Below, piece by piece: positions 47,032-55,213 of a DNA stretch of 55,213 nt. The notes beneath the pieces were generated by a model. The model was not told where the DNA came from. It saw only the letters and a list, made by a program, of their open reading frames with translations, and did no database searches. The stretch comes from Pseudomonadota bacterium (GTDB lineage Bacteria > Pseudomonadota > Gammaproteobacteria > Burkholderiales > Sulfuriferulaceae). Location: contig JAJZUW010000001.1 in the NCBI GenBank assembly GCA_021845925.1, forward strand, positions 1 through 55,213. Direction: 5' to 3'. A program made the position numbers and the translations under genes. Numbering within the stretch: the first letter of the stretch is position 1; every line of letters starts with the position of its first letter.

Positions 47032-47672
47032 TGCAGTCGATATTACCGGATCTGCGCGTGCAGGTGCGGTGGTTTCTGTCTGCTGCGCTCGCGCTGTGTC
47101 TGGTTCCGGTCGCGCCGGCAATGGCCGGGCACCAGATTTACGAGCCCTTGAGCGACAATGTCCGCACAATGCTGGAAGCGGCGGTGGCCGATGCGCCGGT
47201 GACCGATGCGCCGGTGCTGGCCACGCCGGATAGCCGTCAGTGGGTAGCAGAAATGTCGCCCAGGCTGGTTGCGCGTATTCCGGATAACCTGCAACGGCGT
47301 GATTTTCTGGTAACAGTGTATTACGAAGCAGTTCGTGCCGGACTGGACCCATCCCTGGTGATGGGCGTCATCGAGGTGGAATCCGGCTTTCACAAATATG
47401 CCATTTCGTCGGCCAATGCCCGTGGTTACATGCAGGTGATGCCATTCTGGGTCAGCCAGATTGGTTCGCCCGGACAAGACCTGTTCCACCTGCGCACGAA
47501 TCTGCGCTATGGCTGCAACATCCTGCGCCTGTACCTGGATCAGGAAAATGGCGATCTGTTCCGTGCGCTGGGCAGGTATAACGGTTCGCTGGGGCAGGCG
47601 GATTATCCGCGCATGGTGGTCAGCGCGTGGAAACATCACTGGGTGCTCGGTACATCAACCAGCGCACGTTGA
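47031..47672 (+). CDS. Lytic transglycosylase (SLT domain), secreted
   Basis: A 213-residue protein with a signal peptide ending APAMA (about 1-32) and a Slt-type goose-lysozyme-like domain. The catalytic Glu is E117 in GVIEVESGFHKYAISSANARG, followed by GYMQVMPFW and RYNGSLG, the family motifs. It cleaves glycan strands of peptidoglycan with 1,6-anhydro product formation. I chose the ATG at 47031, overlapping the proS stop; an in-frame ATG 13 codons earlier sits directly on a GGAGG sequence and is too close to it. The proS link is conserved in relatives. Confidence 0.9.
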   Translation: MQSILPDLRVQVRWFLSAALALCLVPVAPAMAGHQIYEPLSDNVRTMLEAAVADAPVTDAPVLATPDSRQWVAEMSPRLVARIPDNLQRRDFLVTVYYEAVRAGLDPSLVMGVIEVESGFHKYAISSANARGYMQVMPFWVSQIGSPGQDLFHLRTNLRYGCNILRLYLDQENGDLFRALGRYNGSLGQADYPRMVVSAWKHHWVLGTSTSAR

Positions 47673-47696
47673 TGGTGGGTCTGGGTTAACAGCCCG

Positions 47697-48815
47697 TTAC
47701 AACAGCACCAGATTGTCGCGATGGATCAGTTCGGTCTCATCGACAAAACCCAGAATCGATTCGATTTGCTGGCTGGGCTGTCCGGCAATTTTCCTGGCAT
47801 CCGCAGCAGAATAGTTGATCAATCCGCGTGCGATGGGATGGCCATGTACATTGATGCAGGAAACGACCGCACCCCTTTCGAAATGGCCGCTGACCGTCAG
47901 CACGCCAATCGGTAACAGGCTTTTGCCTTCCTGGCGCAGTGCTTTTTCCGCGCCGGAATCGAGTACCAGTTGTCCGCGAACCTGCAGGTGATCTGCCAGC
48001 CAGGTTTTGCGTGCCGAAAGAGGTGCTTCTGCCGCTTCCAGATGGGTTCCGATGGCTTCGCCACCAGCCAGTCGCAGCAGGACATCCTGTTCCCGGCCCG
48101 ATGCGATGATGGTGTGCGCGCCACTGCGCGCAGCCCGTTTGGCCGCCAGAATCTTGGTCAGCATGCCGCCCCGGCTGATGGCACTGCCGGCGCCGCCGGC
48201 CATTTTTTCAAGATCGGGATCGCCGGCGCGTGCATGGGCAACCAGCGTGGCTGCCGGGTCCTTGCGCGGATCGGCCGTGTAGAGACCCTGCTGGTCGGTC
48301 AGGATGACCAGTGCATCTGCCTCGATCAGGTTGGCTACCAGAGCACCGAGTGTGTCATTGTCGCCAAAGCGGATTTCATCGGTGACAACGGTGTCGTTTT
48401 CATTGATGATGGGCACGACTTTCATGCCGAGCAAGGTGCGCAGAGTGGACAGCGCGTTCAGGTAGCGCGTGCGGTCTGCCAGGTCGTCGTGCGTGAGCAG
48501 GATTTGCGCCGCATGCAGCCCATGGATGCGGAAGCTGGCTTCATAAGCCTGTACCAGACCCATCTGGCCCACGGCAGCCGCTGCCTGCAGTTCGTGAATG
48601 GTGTCGGGACGGGTTGGCCAGCCAAGCCGTTGCATGCCTTCGGCGATCGCGCCGCTGGAAACCAGCACGACTTCGCGCCCGGCATTGACCAGGCTGGCAA
48701 TCTGTGCGGACCAGCGGGCCAGCGCCGCGTGGTCGAGTCCTTTTCCATCATTGGTGACCAGTGCGCTGCCGACCTTGACCACCAGACGATGGGCGGAAGC
48801 CAGCAGGCTGGTCAT
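47697..48815 (-). CDS. proB: Glutamate 5-kinase
   Basis: A 372-residue amino-acid kinase that phosphorylates glutamate in the first step of proline synthesis. The kinase domain has [27 protein letters not shown] and [26 protein letters not shown]-terminal PUA domain (about 280-365) contains [21 protein letters not shown]. It overlaps obgE by four bases (ATGA), so the two are translationally coupled. No proA neighbour is present. Confidence 0.96.
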   Translation of the reverse strand: MTSLLASAHRLVVKVGSALVTNDGKGLDHAALARWSAQIASLVNAGREVVLVSSGAIAEGMQRLGWPTRPDTIHELQAAAAVGQMGLVQAYEASFRIHGLHAAQILLTHDDLADRTRYLNALSTLRTLLGMKVVPIINENDTVVTDEIRFGDNDTLGALVANLIEADALVILTDQQGLYTADPRKDPAATLVAHARAGDPDLEKMAGGAGSAISRGGMLTKILAAKRAARSGAHTIIASGREQDVLLRLAGGEAIGTHLEAAEAPLSARKTWLADHLQVRGQLVLDSGAEKALRQEGKSLLPIGVLTVSGHFERGAVVSCINVHGHPIARGLINYSAADARKIAGQPSQQIESILGFVDETELIHRDNLVLL

Positions 48816-49939
48816 GATCCGCTCTCCTGCGCAGGCAGTCCGGAACCGGCTGGCACGTCCGCCGTGTCTTCGGCATCTGTGGCAGGGGAAGGTGGGTTGG
48901 CAGGCTCAGCTTCGTTGTCCGTGTCTGTGCGCGTCGCATCAAGATGCCGCATGATGGCATGTACCAGAGGCCGGCAACCTTCGCCAGTGAGTGCCGATAT
49001 GGCAAACACCGGGCCATCCCAGCCGAACTGTTGCAAAAATTCGGCAACGACCGCTTCGCGCTGTGATTCTTCCAGCCGGTCTGTCTTGTTGAGGATCAGC
49101 CAGCGAGGTTTTTGCCAGAGCGATTCATCGTATTTGCGCAGCTCTTCAACAATCGCACGGGCTTCGCGTACGGGATCGATGTTTTCGTCGTAAGGGGCGA
49201 TGTCGACCAGATGCAGCAACAGTCGTGTACGCGCCAGATGGCGCAGGAAACGGTGGCCCAGTCCGGCGCCTTCTGCGGCGCCTTCAATCAGGCCGGGGAT
49301 GTCGGCAATGACAAAGCTGTGATCGAAATCGACGCGCACCACGCCAAGATTGGGAGCCAGTGTGGTGAACGGGTAATCTGCCACTTTCGGCCGGGCAGCG
49401 GATACCGCGCGAATGAAGGTGGATTTTCCGGCATTCGGCATGCCGAGCAAGCCGACATCGGCAAGCACTTTCAGTTCGAGCTGCAGTTCACGGGCTTCAC
49501 CCGGGTCGCCATGGGTGAACTGTCGCGGTGCCCGGTTGGTACTGGACTTGAAGTGCAGGTTGCCAAGGCCGCCTTTGCCGCCTTTGGCGAGCACAACACG
49601 CTGGCCGTCCTTGGCGAGATCAAACAGTTGCTCGCCGGATTCGGCATCGGAAATCACGGTGCCAACCGGCATGCGCAGGACGATGTCATCCGCTCCGCGG
49701 CCGTTGCAGTCTGATCCGCGGCCATTCTCGCCGTTGCGTGCCTTGAATGCCTTGGTGAACCGAAAATCGACCAGGGTGTTGATGTTGCGATCGGCAACGG
49801 CAATGATGCTGCCACCGCGTCCGCCATCACCGCCATTCGGGCCGCCGAAGGGGATGAACTTTTCGCGGCGGAAAGAGGCTGATCCATCACCACCATTTCC
49901 GGCAGTGACTGAAATGCGTGCTTCATCAATGAATTTCAT
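48812..49939 (-). CDS. obgE: Obg-family GTPase ObgE/CgtA
   Basis: A 375-residue GTPase involved in 50S assembly and stress response. The Gly-rich Obg fold spans about 1-158 ([38 protein letters not shown]). The G domain shows [25 protein letters not shown] and SALTGEG. The C-terminal tail after about 335 is a low-complexity acidic stretch rich in Thr, Ala, Asp and Pro, common in proteobacterial Obg. It follows rplU-rpmA across a 109-base gap in which I see no clear promoter. Confidence 0.96.
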   Translation of the reverse strand: MKFIDEARISVTAGNGGDGSASFRREKFIPFGGPNGGDGGRGGSIIAVADRNINTLVDFRFTKAFKARNGENGRGSDCNGRGADDIVLRMPVGTVISDAESGEQLFDLAKDGQRVVLAKGGKGGLGNLHFKSSTNRAPRQFTHGDPGEARELQLELKVLADVGLLGMPNAGKSTFIRAVSAARPKVADYPFTTLAPNLGVVRVDFDHSFVIADIPGLIEGAAEGAGLGHRFLRHLARTRLLLHLVDIAPYDENIDPVREARAIVEELRKYDESLWQKPRWLILNKTDRLEESQREAVVAEFLQQFGWDGPVFAISALTGEGCRPLVHAIMRHLDATRTDTDNEAEPANPPSPATDAEDTADVPAGSGLPAQESGS

Positions 49940-50048
49940 GCCGGTCTGCCAGAGGGAGTTGTGTTTTGTGCTGCGATGCTACAGAAACTGAAGCGGCCGC
50001 AATGAAATTTGCGGCCGGCAAGTCGGTACAATGTGTCTGCGACAAGTT

Positions 50049-50315
50049 TCAGGCGGCAGCTACCGGAACGATATTGACGGTCCGGCGCTTCTGGGCGCCC
50101 TTGATGACGAACTCGACCACGCCATCGACAGTGGCGAAAAGGGTGTGGTCCTTGCCGATGCCCACGTTGACGCCAGGATGGAACTGGGTGCCGCGTTGGC
50201 GAACGATGATGTTGCCGGCGAGCACTTGCTGACCACCAAAACGCTTCACGCCCAGGCGCTTGGAATGCGAATCACGGCCGTTGCGTGAACTGCCGCCTGC
50301 CTTTTTGTGTGCCAT
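50049..50315 (-). CDS. rpmA: 50S ribosomal protein L27
   Basis: An 88-residue ribosomal protein whose N-terminal tail reaches the peptidyl-transferase centre. [20 protein letters not shown] is the canonical start, with no Firmicutes-type cleavable extension. GSIIVRQRG-like [14 protein letters not shown] and GKDHTLFA follow. It begins 12 bases after rplU in the same operon. Confidence 0.98.
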   Translation of the reverse strand: MAHKKAGGSSRNGRDSHSKRLGVKRFGGQQVLAGNIIVRQRGTQFHPGVNVGIGKDHTLFATVDGVVEFVIKGAQKRRTVNIVPVAAA

Positions 50316-50327
50316 GTTCTGTTCTCC

Positions 50328-50657
50328 TTAGGCCGAAATGCCGTCGATGCGGATTTCGGTATAGTTCTGCCGGTGGCCCTGGTGTTTCTGGTAATGCTTG
50401 CGGCGACGCATCTTGAAAATGCGAACCTTGTCATGACGGCCGTGTGCGATAACGGTTGCGGTGACTTTTGCACCCTCAACCAGTGGCGTGCCGACCTTGA
50501 TGTTGCTGCCATCAGCGAACATGAAAACCTGGTCCAGCACGACTTCGCTACCTACGTCCGCGGTGATCTGTTCTATTTTCAATTTTTCGCCGGCGGAAAT
50601 GCGGTACTGCTTGCCACCGGTTTTTATGACCGCGTATGCGTTTGTTTGCGACTGCAT
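50328..50657 (-). CDS. rplU: 50S ribosomal protein L21
   Basis: A 109-residue ribosomal protein binding 23S rRNA. Signatures are [22 protein letters not shown] and [17 protein letters not shown]. The start at 50657 has GGAGAA upstream; it adds six residues (MQSQTN) ahead of the usual AYAVIKTGG. The frame stays open upstream but the promoter lies there, so longer starts are excluded. It is the first gene of rplU-rpmA-obgE-proB. Confidence 0.97.
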   Translation of the reverse strand: MQSQTNAYAVIKTGGKQYRISAGEKLKIEQITADVGSEVVLDQVFMFADGSNIKVGTPLVEGAKVTATVIAHGRHDKVRIFKMRRRKHYQKHQGHRQNYTEIRIDGISA

Positions 50658-50693
50658 GGGATTCTCCAAAGAAAGCCCGTAAGGAAACGTGGA

Positions 50694-50722
50694 ATTGTAT
50701 CTGCTTTCGCGATGAAAATCAA
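50694..50722 (-). promoter_or_regulatory. Promoter of the rplU-rpmA operon
   Basis: On the minus strand TTGATT (50722-50717) and TACAAT (50699-50694) are separated by exactly 17 bp. Initiation near 50687 would give a leader of about 30 bases, with the ribosome-binding site directly within it. Confidence 0.55.
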
Positions 50723-50792
50723 ACATTGTTTTGTCTTTCGCGAGATATCGGGAATTGTCGGGCATGTTGCTCCGGTATCGTGCGCGCGGCGC

Positions 50793-50822
50793 TTGACACG
50801 GTATGGTCGGCCTCCCTACCAT
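50793..50822 (+). promoter_or_regulatory. Candidate promoter of the polyprenyl diphosphate synthase gene
   Basis: A perfect TTGACA (50793-50798) and TACCAT (50817-50822) lie 18 bp apart, about 30 bases before the start codon. The -10 is imperfect. Confidence 0.4.
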
Positions 50823-50854
50823 TGTGCATTCCGTTGGTATGGCGAAACAAGATA

Positions 50855-51817
50855 ATGCAGGGTTTGCAGGCCTTTCTGGCCGAAGATATGCAACGCGTAG
50901 ACCAGGTGATCCGGGCCCGGCTTCATTCCGATGTTGTGCTGGTCAATCAGGTGGCCGAATACATCATTACCAGCGGTGGCAAGCGGTTGCGCCCTGTTCT
51001 GGTGCTGCTGGCAGCCGGAGCGACCGGCTATCGTGGCGAATGGCATCATGAGCTGGCCGCAGTGGTCGAATTCATTCACACGGCAACGTTGCTGCACGAT
51101 GATGTGGTGGATGAGTCCGGCTTGCGGCGCGGCCGTGCGACGGCCAACGCGCTGTTCGGCAATGCAGCCAGTGTTCTGGTGGGCGATTTCCTCTATTCGC
51201 GCGCGTTCCAGATGATGGTGGGCGTGGGCCGCATGCGGGTGATGGAAGTCCTGTCGGATGCCACCAATGTGATTGCCGAAGGCGAAGTTCTTCAATTGAT
51301 GAACTGCAACAATGCCGATGTCACCGAGCAGGACTATCTGCATGTCATCCGTTACAAAACGGCCAAGCTGTTTGAGGCGGCGGCCAGACTGGGTGCGATA
51401 CTGGGTGATGCCGGCGAACAGGTCGAGGCAGCGCTTGCAGCCTATGGCATGCATCTGGGCACCGCCTTTCAGCTGATCGACGATGTGCTCGATTATTCGG
51501 GCGATCACCACGAAATTGGCAAGAATGTCGGCGACGATCTGGCCGAAGGCAAGCCGACGTTGCCACTCATTTATCTTCTCGAACGGGGTACTCCGGATCA
51601 GGTGGCCCTGGTTCGCAGTGCGATCGAGCAGGGCGGACTCGATCATTTCGACCGCATCCTTGGCGACATCCGCACCAGCGGAGCCCTGGACTATGCACGT
51701 CAGCGCGCCGGCGAGGAAACGGCCCTGGCGCTTGCGGCGCTGGAATGCCTGCCTGAATCTCCCTGGCGCAGTCACATGGCCGGGCTGGCGCAGTTTGCGG
51801 TTAGCCGTACCTACTGA
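50855..51817 (+). CDS. ispB: Octaprenyl diphosphate synthase (polyprenyl synthetase)
   Basis: A 320-residue trans-prenyltransferase that makes the long isoprenoid side chain of ubiquinone. The first Asp-rich motif is [16 protein letters not shown] and the second is [22 protein letters not shown] provides the diphosphate-binding residues, and [16 protein letters not shown] follows. The residue before the first motif is a small Ala ([11 protein letters not shown]), consistent with a long-chain product; the exact chain length is inferred. The ribosome-binding site is weak; ATG at 50888 is an alternative start. It is divergent from rplU, the usual arrangement. Confidence 0.93.
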   Translation: MQGLQAFLAEDMQRVDQVIRARLHSDVVLVNQVAEYIITSGGKRLRPVLVLLAAGATGYRGEWHHELAAVVEFIHTATLLHDDVVDESGLRRGRATANALFGNAASVLVGDFLYSRAFQMMVGVGRMRVMEVLSDATNVIAEGEVLQLMNCNNADVTEQDYLHVIRYKTAKLFEAAARLGAILGDAGEQVEAALAAYGMHLGTAFQLIDDVLDYSGDHHEIGKNVGDDLAEGKPTLPLIYLLERGTPDQVALVRSAIEQGGLDHFDRILGDIRTSGALDYARQRAGEETALALAALECLPESPWRSHMAGLAQFAVSRTY

Positions 51818-51844
51818 TACCCGCTCCCGAGGAGCTCGTTGCAC

Positions 51845-52075
51845 ATGCTGGATCTGGTTCTTCTGGCACTACTGTTCTGGCTGGTCTGGCGCAAACGTGC
51901 AGCGCCACGCCGGTCTGCGCCGCGAACCGGACAGGCATCGCCGCGTTCGGTGGTGACGGTGCGTTGCCAGACATGTGGTCTGCATCTGCCGCGCGATGAA
52001 GCCGTCACCGGAGCGGATGGCGGATGGTATTGCTGTCGCGAACATGCCCAGGAAGGCCGGAATGCAACCCGCTGA
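51845..52075 (+). CDS. Small membrane-anchored protein, PP0621-like
   Basis: A 76-residue protein with one N-terminal hydrophobic helix (LDLVLLALLFWLVWRK) and a short soluble part. A treble-clef-like Cys pattern reads CQTCGLHLPRDEAV, then WYCCREHAQEG, with C, C, C, C and His as possible zinc ligands. The same small protein precedes pilS in many beta- and gammaproteobacteria. GAGGAG lies ten bases before the ATG. Its end overlaps the pilS start by 14 bases. Function unknown; the linkage points to pilus control. Confidence 0.8.
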   Translation: MLDLVLLALLFWLVWRKRAAPRRSAPRTGQASPRSVVTVRCQTCGLHLPRDEAVTGADGGWYCCREHAQEGRNATR

Positions 52076-53693
52076 ACGGGACTGGCAGCAACAGTGGCAG
52101 ATGCACTCTGTCCTGGAAGCACGCAGGGAACGTGGCTGGAACCAGCTCGCATCGCTCAACAGCTACCGGGTAGTGGTTGCGTTTGTCCTGATACTGGTTA
52201 ATTTCATCGAGCCGCGCTGGCGGCCGTTTGGCCAGAGCAATCCGGCGTTCTTCTTCCTGTGTGGTGGGCTTTATCTGGCCTTTTCCCTGGTTTCGGTCCC
52301 GCTGATCTATCGGCGCTGGCTGAGTTTTTCCCTGCAACGCAGTATCCTGATTGTCAGTGACATTGTCTTCATCACGCTGATGATGATGGTCAGTGGTGGC
52401 GTGCGCAGCGGTCTTGGGTTGCTGTTGCTGATTTCGCTGGCATCCAGCGCGCTGGTGATCGAAGGCCGGATGCTGATGTTCTATACCGCGCTGGCAGCGA
52501 CCGCCATGTTGCTGACACAGATGATTGGTGTGGCGACCCATGCAATTGGTGTGACCGATATCGGTCAGGCGGGTCTGCTTGGTATTGCATTTTTTGCATC
52601 TTCCGGCATTGCCTGGGTCATGACCGAGCGCAACCGGAAAAGCGAAGCCCTTGCCGATCAGCAGGCTGCAGATTTGCGCAGCATGGCACAGATCAATCAG
52701 CTGGTGATCGATGACATGCAGGACGGCGTGATTGTGCTGGATGGCGAAGGGCGTATCCGGCAAGCCAACCAGCGGGCGCGTGACCTGCTCGAGTTGCCAG
52801 CCGAAGCCCTGCAGGACAAACTCTTTCCATTGCAGGCCCGTCTGCCTGTGCTGTCGCAGTTTCTCGAACAGTGGCGGCGCAATCCGGCCATGCGTTTTGA
52901 AGCCGTACCTATTGGCAAGACGGGCGAATCCTACCTGCCGCGCTTCATCGCAGTGACCAACCGGCGCGTCATGGGTGCCGTGCTGGTTCTGGAAGACCTG
53001 TCGCGGGTCAGGGAGGCAGCCCGGCAGATGAAGCTGGCCGCGCTTGGTCGGCTGACCGCCAACATGGCGCATGAAATCCGCAATCCCCTGTCTTCCATCA
53101 GCCATGCTTCCGAATTGCTGCTGGAAATCGGCGAGGCAAACAACCGGCGATTGCTGGAAATCATTGTCAAGAATACCAGCCGGATCAACCGGCTGATCAG
53201 CGATGTCATGGCGCTTAGCCGGCGTGACCGCATCCAGCGCGCACGTGTTGAACTGCCCAGATTCCTGACCGACTTTGTCGAAGAATTCTGCCACAGCAGT
53301 GAAATGCCAGCCGAAACCTTTCAATTGCAGATTGTCGATTCAGCCTCGATCTGTTTCGATCCAGGACACCTGCATCAGGTCATGACCAACCTGTGCGCCA
53401 ATGCCATCCGGCATGGCAGCGGAAAAGCCGGCAGTGTCCGGATACAATGCGGGGTAGACAGAAACATTCCGTTTATCAGTGTGATGGACGATGGGCCCGG
53501 AGTGCCGGGAGAATTGCAGTCGCGCCTGTTCGAGCCCTTTTTTACCACCGAGTCTTCCGGAACCGGTCTGGGTTTGTACATTTCGCGTGAATTGTGCCAG
53601 GCAAACGCGGCGGATCTGGAATACGAGCCTGCCAGCGGATGCGGGCATTTCAGGATTGCGGTGCAGGAGAGTGCATGTCAAGAAAGCAAATGA
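52062..53693 (+). CDS. pilS: Sensor histidine kinase PilS
   Basis: A 543-residue membrane kinase that senses pilin level and signals to PilR. The N-terminus has about six membrane helices (roughly 30-200), a PAS-type domain follows (MQDGVIVLDGEGRIRQANQRARDLL), then the HisKA domain with phospho-accepting His337 in NMAHEIRNPLSS and the ATPase domain (NLCANAIRHG, DDGPGVPGEL, GTGLGLYISREL). The start at 52062 has AGGAAGG at a good distance. It overlaps pilR by 19 bases. Confidence 0.93.
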   Translation: MQPAERDWQQQWQMHSVLEARRERGWNQLASLNSYRVVVAFVLILVNFIEPRWRPFGQSNPAFFFLCGGLYLAFSLVSVPLIYRRWLSFSLQRSILIVSDIVFITLMMMVSGGVRSGLGLLLLISLASSALVIEGRMLMFYTALAATAMLLTQMIGVATHAIGVTDIGQAGLLGIAFFASSGIAWVMTERNRKSEALADQQAADLRSMAQINQLVIDDMQDGVIVLDGEGRIRQANQRARDLLELPAEALQDKLFPLQARLPVLSQFLEQWRRNPAMRFEAVPIGKTGESYLPRFIAVTNRRVMGAVLVLEDLSRVREAARQMKLAALGRLTANMAHEIRNPLSSISHASELLLEIGEANNRRLLEIIVKNTSRINRLISDVMALSRRDRIQRARVELPRFLTDFVEEFCHSSEMPAETFQLQIVDSASICFDPGHLHQVMTNLCANAIRHGSGKAGSVRIQCGVDRNIPFISVMDDGPGVPGELQSRLFEPFFTTESSGTGLGLYISRELCQANAADLEYEPASGCGHFRIAVQESACQESK

Positions 53694-55033
53694 ACAGACA
53701 GATGCCGACAGTGCTGATCATCGATGATGAAGCCGATATCCTCGAGCTTCTCGAAATCACCCTGATCCGGATGGGCCTGGATGTGGTCAAGGCGGCCAGT
53801 GTTGCCGAGGCGCGTATCCGGCTGGCCGGCCAGAGTTTTGATCTGTGTCTGACCGACATGCGGCTGTCCGACGGGGAGGGACTCGAAATCGTACGGCTCA
53901 TCCAGAGCGATTATCCCGGCACGCCAGTCGCGGTCATCACCGCACACGGCAACACCGAAAATGCCGTGATGGCACTGAAAGCAGGCGCCTTCGATTATCT
54001 GAACAAGCCCGTCACTCTCGAACAGCTGCGCGTGCTGGTCAAATCGGCCTTGCGGTTGCCCGAATCCCTGCCGCCTGCCGGCCGGACCCTGCTGGGGAAT
54101 TCTGCTGTCATGCAGCAGGCGCGTGCGCTGATTGCCCGCCTGTCGCGCAGCCAGGCACCCGTTTATATCACTGGCGAGTCCGGTAGCGGCAAGGAACTGG
54201 CCGCCCGGCTGATTCACCAGCAAAGCAACCGGGCCAGCCAGCCATTTGTCGCCGTGAACTGTGGCGCCATTCCGGAAAACCTCATGGAATCGGAATTCTT
54301 CGGTCACAAGAAAGGCGCATTTACCGGCGCAGACAGTGAACGCGAAGGCTTCTTTCAGGCGGCGTCCTCCGGCACCCTGTTCCTGGATGAAGTGGCCGAT
54401 CTGCCGCTGGCCATGCAAGTCAAACTGTTGCGCGCCATTCAGGAAAAGAAAGTGCGCAAGCTGGGTGGAACCGCCGAGGAGTCGATTGACGTTCGCATCG
54501 TCAGCGCTACCCACCAGAATCTGGCACTGTGCGTCGAGCAAGGCCGCTTCCGCCAGGATCTGTATTATCGTTTGAACGTCATCAGCCTCAAAATGCCATC
54601 CCTGCGCGACATGCCGGAGGACATCGCGCAAATCGCCCAGAGTTTGCTGCAAAACATGGCAGCCGAGCAGGGAGTTGAGCCGCCAACGCTGACATCAGCC
54701 GCATTGCGCGCACTCTCGCAATACAGTTTTCCCGGTAACGTCCGCGAACTGGAAAATGTTCTCGAACGCGCGCTGGCGCTCAGCAGCGGGCAAAGCATCG
54801 ACGTCGAAGATCTTCAGCTGGCACCCGCCAGCGTCGTTCTGAACAGCGATGAAGGCGGCCAACTGATTGCCAGCGCCAAATGGCCGCTGGAGCCCTATCT
54901 TGACCGCCTCGAACGCGAAGCCATCCAGGAAGCCCTGGAGCAGGTCCGTTACAACAAGACCGCCGCCGCCAAGTTGCTTGGCATCACGTTCAGGGCGCTC
55001 AGGTATCGTCTCGAACGGCTTGGCATGGACTGA
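53675..55033 (+). CDS. pilR: Sigma-54-dependent response regulator PilR
   Basis: A 452-residue NtrC-family activator of pilin transcription. The receiver domain carries phospho-acceptor Asp61 (LCLTDMRL) and Lys111. The AAA+ domain has Walker A GESGSGKE (167-174), the sigma-54-contacting GAFTGA (214-219) and GTLFLDEVADLPL. A Fis-type helix-turn-helix ends the protein (NKTAAAKLLGITFRALRYRLERLG). AGGAG precedes the ATG. Its classic target, the pilin gene promoter, is not in this window. Confidence 0.95.
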   Translation: MSRKQMNRQMPTVLIIDDEADILELLEITLIRMGLDVVKAASVAEARIRLAGQSFDLCLTDMRLSDGEGLEIVRLIQSDYPGTPVAVITAHGNTENAVMALKAGAFDYLNKPVTLEQLRVLVKSALRLPESLPPAGRTLLGNSAVMQQARALIARLSRSQAPVYITGESGSGKELAARLIHQQSNRASQPFVAVNCGAIPENLMESEFFGHKKGAFTGADSEREGFFQAASSGTLFLDEVADLPLAMQVKLLRAIQEKKVRKLGGTAEESIDVRIVSATHQNLALCVEQGRFRQDLYYRLNVISLKMPSLRDMPEDIAQIAQSLLQNMAAEQGVEPPTLTSAALRALSQYSFPGNVRELENVLERALALSSGQSIDVEDLQLAPASVVLNSDEGGQLIASAKWPLEPYLDRLEREAIQEALEQVRYNKTAAAKLLGITFRALRYRLERLGMD

Positions 55034-55047
55034 TTCTCTGGTGAAAA

Positions 55048-55213
55048 GCTGCTGCGCTTGACTGTGTCAAAACACGCCTCGCAATCCTCATGTACTGAAT
55101 GTACATTCCGGTTGCTCGTTGTGTTTTTTCGCGTACAGCCTGCGCTCGCGACGCTTTTCCCGCAGAGAATGGCGATGGTGCCAATATGCTGCTGCGCTTG
55201 ACTGTGTCAAAAC
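55048..55213. repeat. Direct repeat with about 140-bp period, cut by the window end
   Basis: The 26 bases at 55048-55073 recur identically at 55188-55213, exactly 140 bases later, and the second copy runs off the window. The unit contains the palindrome ATGTAC-TGAAT-GTACAT (55090-55106), extendable with mismatches into GCAA..TTGC flanks, and a TTTTTT run at about 55124. It starts 14 bases after the pilR stop. No protein is encoded. It may be a dispersed or tandem intergenic repeat, or act as a terminator region. Confidence 0.6.

Overview
The window reads as an ordinary chromosomal stretch from a moderately GC-rich Gram-negative bacterium, most likely a betaproteobacterium of the order Burkholderiales (Oxalobacteraceae-like is my best guess, not proven). 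This rests on paired general porins with the betaproteobacterial beginning and a C-terminal Phe, the giant DUF3683/FAD/Fe-S oxidoreductase, the pilT-pilU / yggS-proC divergence, the rplU-rpmA-obgE-proB and leuS-lptE-holA blocks, and the small PP0621-like protein before pilS-pilR. No rRNA, tRNA, CRISPR array or prophage was seen.

Layout, left to right. Bases 1-99 are the tail of an IS3-type transposase, followed by a gene-poor stretch and an orphan TolC-type outer-membrane protein (-). A conserved unknown gene sits directly downstream of mrcA (PBP1a, -). Divergent from mrcA is the type IV pilus assembly operon pilMNOPQ, followed by aroK. Next come a 1264-residue FAD/Fe-S oxidoreductase (-), two convergent TlpA-type thioredoxin-like proteins, and hemJ overlapping rlmL. 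Then pilU/pilT (-), divergent from yggS-proC, a bacterial dynamin-like GTPase (+) and rng (-). Two porins in tandem follow, each with its own upstream inverted repeat and terminator. A three-gene RND efflux operon (permease, adaptor, outer-membrane lipoprotein), an orphan ModA-like binding protein (-) and a secreted DsrE-family protein (+) complete the transport section.

The second half is mainly information processing. It holds rpsP-rimM-trmD-rplS (+) with a hairpin-rich leader before rplS; leuS-lptE-holA (-); phosphoribulokinase (+); a spermidine-synthase-like protein (-) divergent from proS and a lytic transglycosylase (+); and rplU-rpmA-obgE-proB (-) divergent from an octaprenyl-type diphosphate synthase. 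It ends with the PilS-PilR two-component system. The last 166 bases start a repeat with a roughly 140-bp period that contains a palindrome and runs off the window.

The strongest theme is type IV pili: the inner-membrane platform and secretin, both retraction ATPases and the pilin regulators occur in three separate loci, but no pilin, PilB, PilC or PilD gene is visible. A second theme is the envelope: PBP1a, two porins, TolC/RND efflux, LptE and a lytic transglycosylase. Nothing here is clearly an undescribed multi-gene system. The best leads are the dynamin-like GTPase, the repeated hairpins before rplS, the terminal repeat, the orphan ModA/DsrE pair, and phosphoribulokinase without RuBisCO in sight. 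Promoters and operators were picked by eye and are hypotheses.
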